This document shows positions 61,312 through 64,000 of a stretch of DNA of 64,000 nt, piece after piece. Numbering within the stretch: position 1 is the first letter of the stretch; each line of letters starts with the position of its first letter. Where the stretch lies: contig OZ020269.1 in the NCBI GenBank assembly GCA_963971225.1, positions 11,556,701 through 11,620,700 on the forward strand, read 5' to 3'. The translations under genes and the position numbers were made by a program. The notes beneath the pieces are model-generated. The model did not search any database and was not told where the DNA came from. It saw nothing but the letters and a program-made list of their open reading frames with translations. The DNA comes from Melieria omissa (taxonomy: Eukaryota; Arthropoda; Insecta; Diptera; Ulidiidae).

Positions 61312-61391
61312 CAGTGGTTCTTAAACTGTGATGCGAGAGGCCCCAAAGGTGACAGAAATGGCCAAAAAATTAAAAAGTTTGAGAACCGCTG
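61312..61391. mobile_element. 80-bp hAT-like MITE
   Basis: Ends CAGTGGTTCTTAAACTGTG and, inverted, CAGCGGTTCTCAAACTTTT match the widespread hAT terminal consensus CAGNGGTTCTCAAACT. The 8-bp flanks TGGTAAAG and CTGTAGAG agree at five positions, a weak candidate target duplication. Confidence 0.65.
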
Positions 61392-61394
61392 CTG

Positions 61395-62090
61395 TAGAGT
61401 GTATTTTATTTCATTTTGCAATATGGAATTTTTATATTGAATATTTCAACGAGTTTGAACTCACGTGACACGTGGAATGAAATTTTTTCAATAAACCCAA
61501 AAAAAGCCAAATTGTTCCATTGAACTGCCGCTGTCGACACAAGTGACAACCACTCGATTTTATTGATATTTTTATTTTATTACAAAAAAATTTTAAACCC
61601 ATTTTTCTTGTCATCACACTATGAACACGTGTCTAAATATTTGTTATAGAAATTTTTGTGCAGACATGAAAAGTTTTTGTTACCCGAAAATTGTGAAAAT
61701 GTTGCATGGTTTTTACAAGTGAATAAATTTGTTTAGGTTTTTCCTCACATCAGCAACAGCAGCGACGAGCTGCCAGTGTTGTACCAAATGAGTGAGGTTT
61801 AGAATTTCTATTACTTATACATAAAATTTGTACAACAAAATGAAACAAGTTGCACAAAAACTGGTGAAATAAAAAATATTGTATTTATGTGCAATTTGGT
61901 GTGTGTTCTTGTTGTCAACATGTGGCGCACTACTATCGAAATTTACATACACAAATATGACACCAAAAAGTATGCTACAATATTAGTTTGCAATTCTACG
62001 GATGTTAATGAGAAGGATATATAATGAACAAACATCAAATGAAACTAGATATATGCTGAGTACTAAAGACGCTGGAAGAAGCTTGAAGAG
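61395..62090. other. Non-coding region, nothing recognised
   Basis: AT-rich, no supported exon or repeat. Confidence 0.45.
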
Positions 62091-62095
62091 TTTAA

Positions 62096-62858
62096 CCCTC
62101 AATCGCCCACCCTGAGTCCAGGGGACTCACTACGAACTTTAATAAGTTGGTACACGTTGTGGTTTTATGTTTCGGCGCCCAGCTTTCGTATACCTTCCTA
62201 AAGAGTCGCTCTGAACGCGAAGACGATCGGAAGTTAGTGCACTACAATTACAAGGCTGAGTTTTGGCACAGAGTGAGTCCCAGGGACTCAGGGTGGTGTT
62301 TTGTGTTACAAAAATTGTACTTGTAATTTTTTTAAAATCGTGTTAATTTAAATTTAGGATGCCAAAAATGGCCGCGAAAAGTTTAATAATTGAGAGTGAA
62401 TTTGAGAAGTTTTGCTACTAACACTTTGCCTTAGTTGTGCTGGAAAAGTATGTGAGGTATGTGCACAACATATGAAATTCAACCTGATGCACATTTTCTT
62501 ATTTTATGTAATGAAGTATTAGTTTAAGTTTTTTTTCTGAACAGTTATTTAATTTTTAGGTTAGTTATGTAAAAAGAATTGTTTTTGTTAATTTATTTAT
62601 ATCTTTTATAATTATAAAAGTCTTAGTGTATGTTTCTTAGAGTATGTTTTTTTCTGTCAATTAAAAGGTGAATTTTTATTTGAGTTATGCAAAAAAATGG
62701 AATGATATCTGTAACAAGAGATCTTAATGTGTCCTAAAAAAATATAAAAAACCATAAAAATTTAATAGATGTTGCGTTATTTCGTAAACAAAAATGTTGA
62801 GTCCCGGGGACTCAGGGTGGGTAGATACGTGATTTTAATAGGGGTGGGTGATTGAGGG
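62096..62858 (+). mobile_element. piggyBac-like element, non-autonomous
   Basis: 763 bp bracketed by TTAA (62092-62095 and 62859-62862), the piggyBac target. The inverted ends start CCCTCAATCGCCCACC and CCCTCAATCACCCACC. Internal copies of CACCCTGAGTCC/GGACTCAGGGTGG occur near 62110, 62273 and 62800, giving the asymmetric terminal-plus-internal repeat layout known from piggyBac. Confidence 0.88.
62405..62474 (+). pseudogene. Possible remnant of a piggyBac transposase C-terminal Cys-rich domain
   Basis: One frame reads CLSCAGKVCEVCAQHM from 62427, with CxxC and CxxC pairs and a following His, as in the cysteine-rich tail of piggyBac transposases. It lies before the right end of the element, the expected place. 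It is short and surrounded by stops, so this is suggestive only. Confidence 0.5.
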
Positions 62859-62939
62859 TTAATAATAAGTGCCTCGTGTAAAAAGATTGAAAAATTTGCG
62901 GAACAAGTTCCACAAAAAGTTTAAAACTACGTGTTCATA

Positions 62940-64000
62940 CTCTCACAATCAAACATTTTTATTTTATAAGAGTGAGTTCAATACGTTAATCTTTTCTGCT
63001 CAGTTTTTTAAATCTAACTTCCTCGTTGTAGATCCACTCCAATCCGGAGCGCCGATTTATGCTCGAGATACCTTTCTTGACTTTGGTGCTTTGACCTTAA
63101 GTACAGCAGATGTGCTGCGTGGTATTTCTTCACTAAAGGCTTCTTTTCAAACAGATGTGGATGGCCTGTCTGCCCTTCTGCTAAAAAAGTGCTCCTTATT
63201 GCTGGCATATCCATTGAAATCTTCTTATTAACGCGTGGAAGGTTGCATTTATCACGCAAATTTTTAAATCTGGGATTAAGAATGATGTTAATATCTTCAG
63301 GCCTATCTTCAAATTGTCAAGTATATCTAAGCTGTTTGAATGCATTGTTAAGGAGAAGGTATATTTCGCAGTTAAAAGTCTGACTTGTCTCAATCAGCAT
63401 GGTTTTGTCCCTGGTCGCTCGACCGTTTCTAATCTCGCGACCTTTGCACTGTATCTCCGCCTTTAACGCCTGTGACTGTATCTCCGCTTTTAACGTCGAA
63501 TTTCAAGTTGATACCGTTTACACGGATTTCTTAAAGCCATTTGACAGGGTATCTCATCGCATTCTGGTTCTTAAATTAGCCCAGCTTTGGCTCCACTCCA
63601 TCTTTCTCCGAATGGATCCGACCTTGTCTTAGTACTAGGCAATGCATTGTTGTTATTGATGGCTTTCACTCTGAGCCATTCACTGCTACTTCCGGGGTTC
63701 CTCAGGACAGCATCCTTGATCCTCTGTTCTTTGTACGCTTTATTATTATTAGTAGCTGCTTTTCCAAGAGTAAGTTCCTGCTTTTTGCGAATCATCTAAA
63801 AATTTCCACTTCTGCTCGCAGTCCTTGCGATGCTGGCGATCTACAGTCAGATTTGGACAAAGTCAACCTGTGGTGCAATAGAAACCAGCTCTCATTAAAC
63901 TTAAAATAGTGCGTAATCTTTGACCCCAAGTTGTCGTTTGTTAACCATGTTAACTTCATTATCTCTAAATCCTACTCTTTGCTAGCATTTGCCCTTCGTA
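62940..64000 (+). pseudogene. Decayed jockey-type reverse transcriptase, running off the window
   Basis: Reverse-transcriptase blocks are readable in several frames: LKASFQTDVDGLSALLLKKC (63143-63200), WKVAFIT and FKSGIKNDVN (63234-63290), SSISKLFECIVKEKV and LNQHGFVPGRSTVSNLATF (63310-63450), VDTVYTDFLKPFDRVSHRIL (63507-63566), and TSGVPQDSILDPLFF (63690-63735). The catalytic FADD box reads FANH near 63786, removing both aspartates. A small duplication (CISAFN twice near 63450-63500) and several frameshifts are present. Upstream domains are missing, so it is 5'-truncated or broken. Confidence 0.88.

Overview
This window looks like nuclear DNA of a higher (brachyceran) fly, most likely a tephritid fruit fly. 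That is inference from style: AT-rich sequence, abundant GTT/CAA ('opa') and TG/CA microsatellites, 59-70 bp introns with GTAAGT-type donors, and a dense mix of mariner, piggyBac, Harbinger-like, pogo-like, hAT-like, SINE and jockey-type remnants. Nothing bacterial or viral is visible, and most open frames longer than 60 codons are chance frames in simple repeats.

I can support two host protein-coding genes, both on the minus strand. Gene A (42655-44745) and gene B (49394-50795) are paralogues. Each has three exons with phase-0 introns, a signal peptide beginning MQV, and six cysteines with two identical spacings (C-x21-C in exon 2 and again in exon 3). The layout fits the TsetseEP/DUF725 family of secreted fly proteins. 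Gene A adds a striking tail of about 22 units of 19 residues built on W(A/V)PPQWN(S/T)T. Tsetse EP itself carries a different (Glu-Pro) repeat tail. Both genes have a TATA box preceded by a cluster of GATA motifs, which would fit gut expression.

Layout: 1-420 purine-rich tract; 421-4950 non-coding; 4976-6303 a hexamer array of about 1.3 kb, followed at once by a perfect 75-bp inverted repeat (6302-6491); 6500-13950 non-coding with one diverged mobile-element copy (about 9005-9495); 13953-14284 a tRNA-derived SINE with a 15-bp target duplication; 14300-31400 mostly non-coding with several families of 110-240 bp tandem repeats and an AGTCT pentamer array; 32485-36100 mariner copies and remnants; 39051-41107 two DNA-transposon derivatives; 42655-51070 the two secreted-protein genes with a mariner derivative and a SINE-related tandem array between them; 51532-55080 a second copy of the 39-kb element, a Harbinger-like element, a 5'-truncated retrotransposon and an AATTC array embedded in a larger tandem repeat; 55081-62090 non-coding with one tandem-repeat family and an 80-bp hAT-like element; 62096-62858 a piggyBac-like element; about 62940 to the end a decayed reverse transcriptase that runs off the window.

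The most promising observations are the repeat-tailed TsetseEP-like gene and its paralogue, the perfect hairpin beside the hexamer array, and the tandem-array families with one isolated outlier. No searches were run; all family names rest on motifs visible in the sequence and recalled family features.
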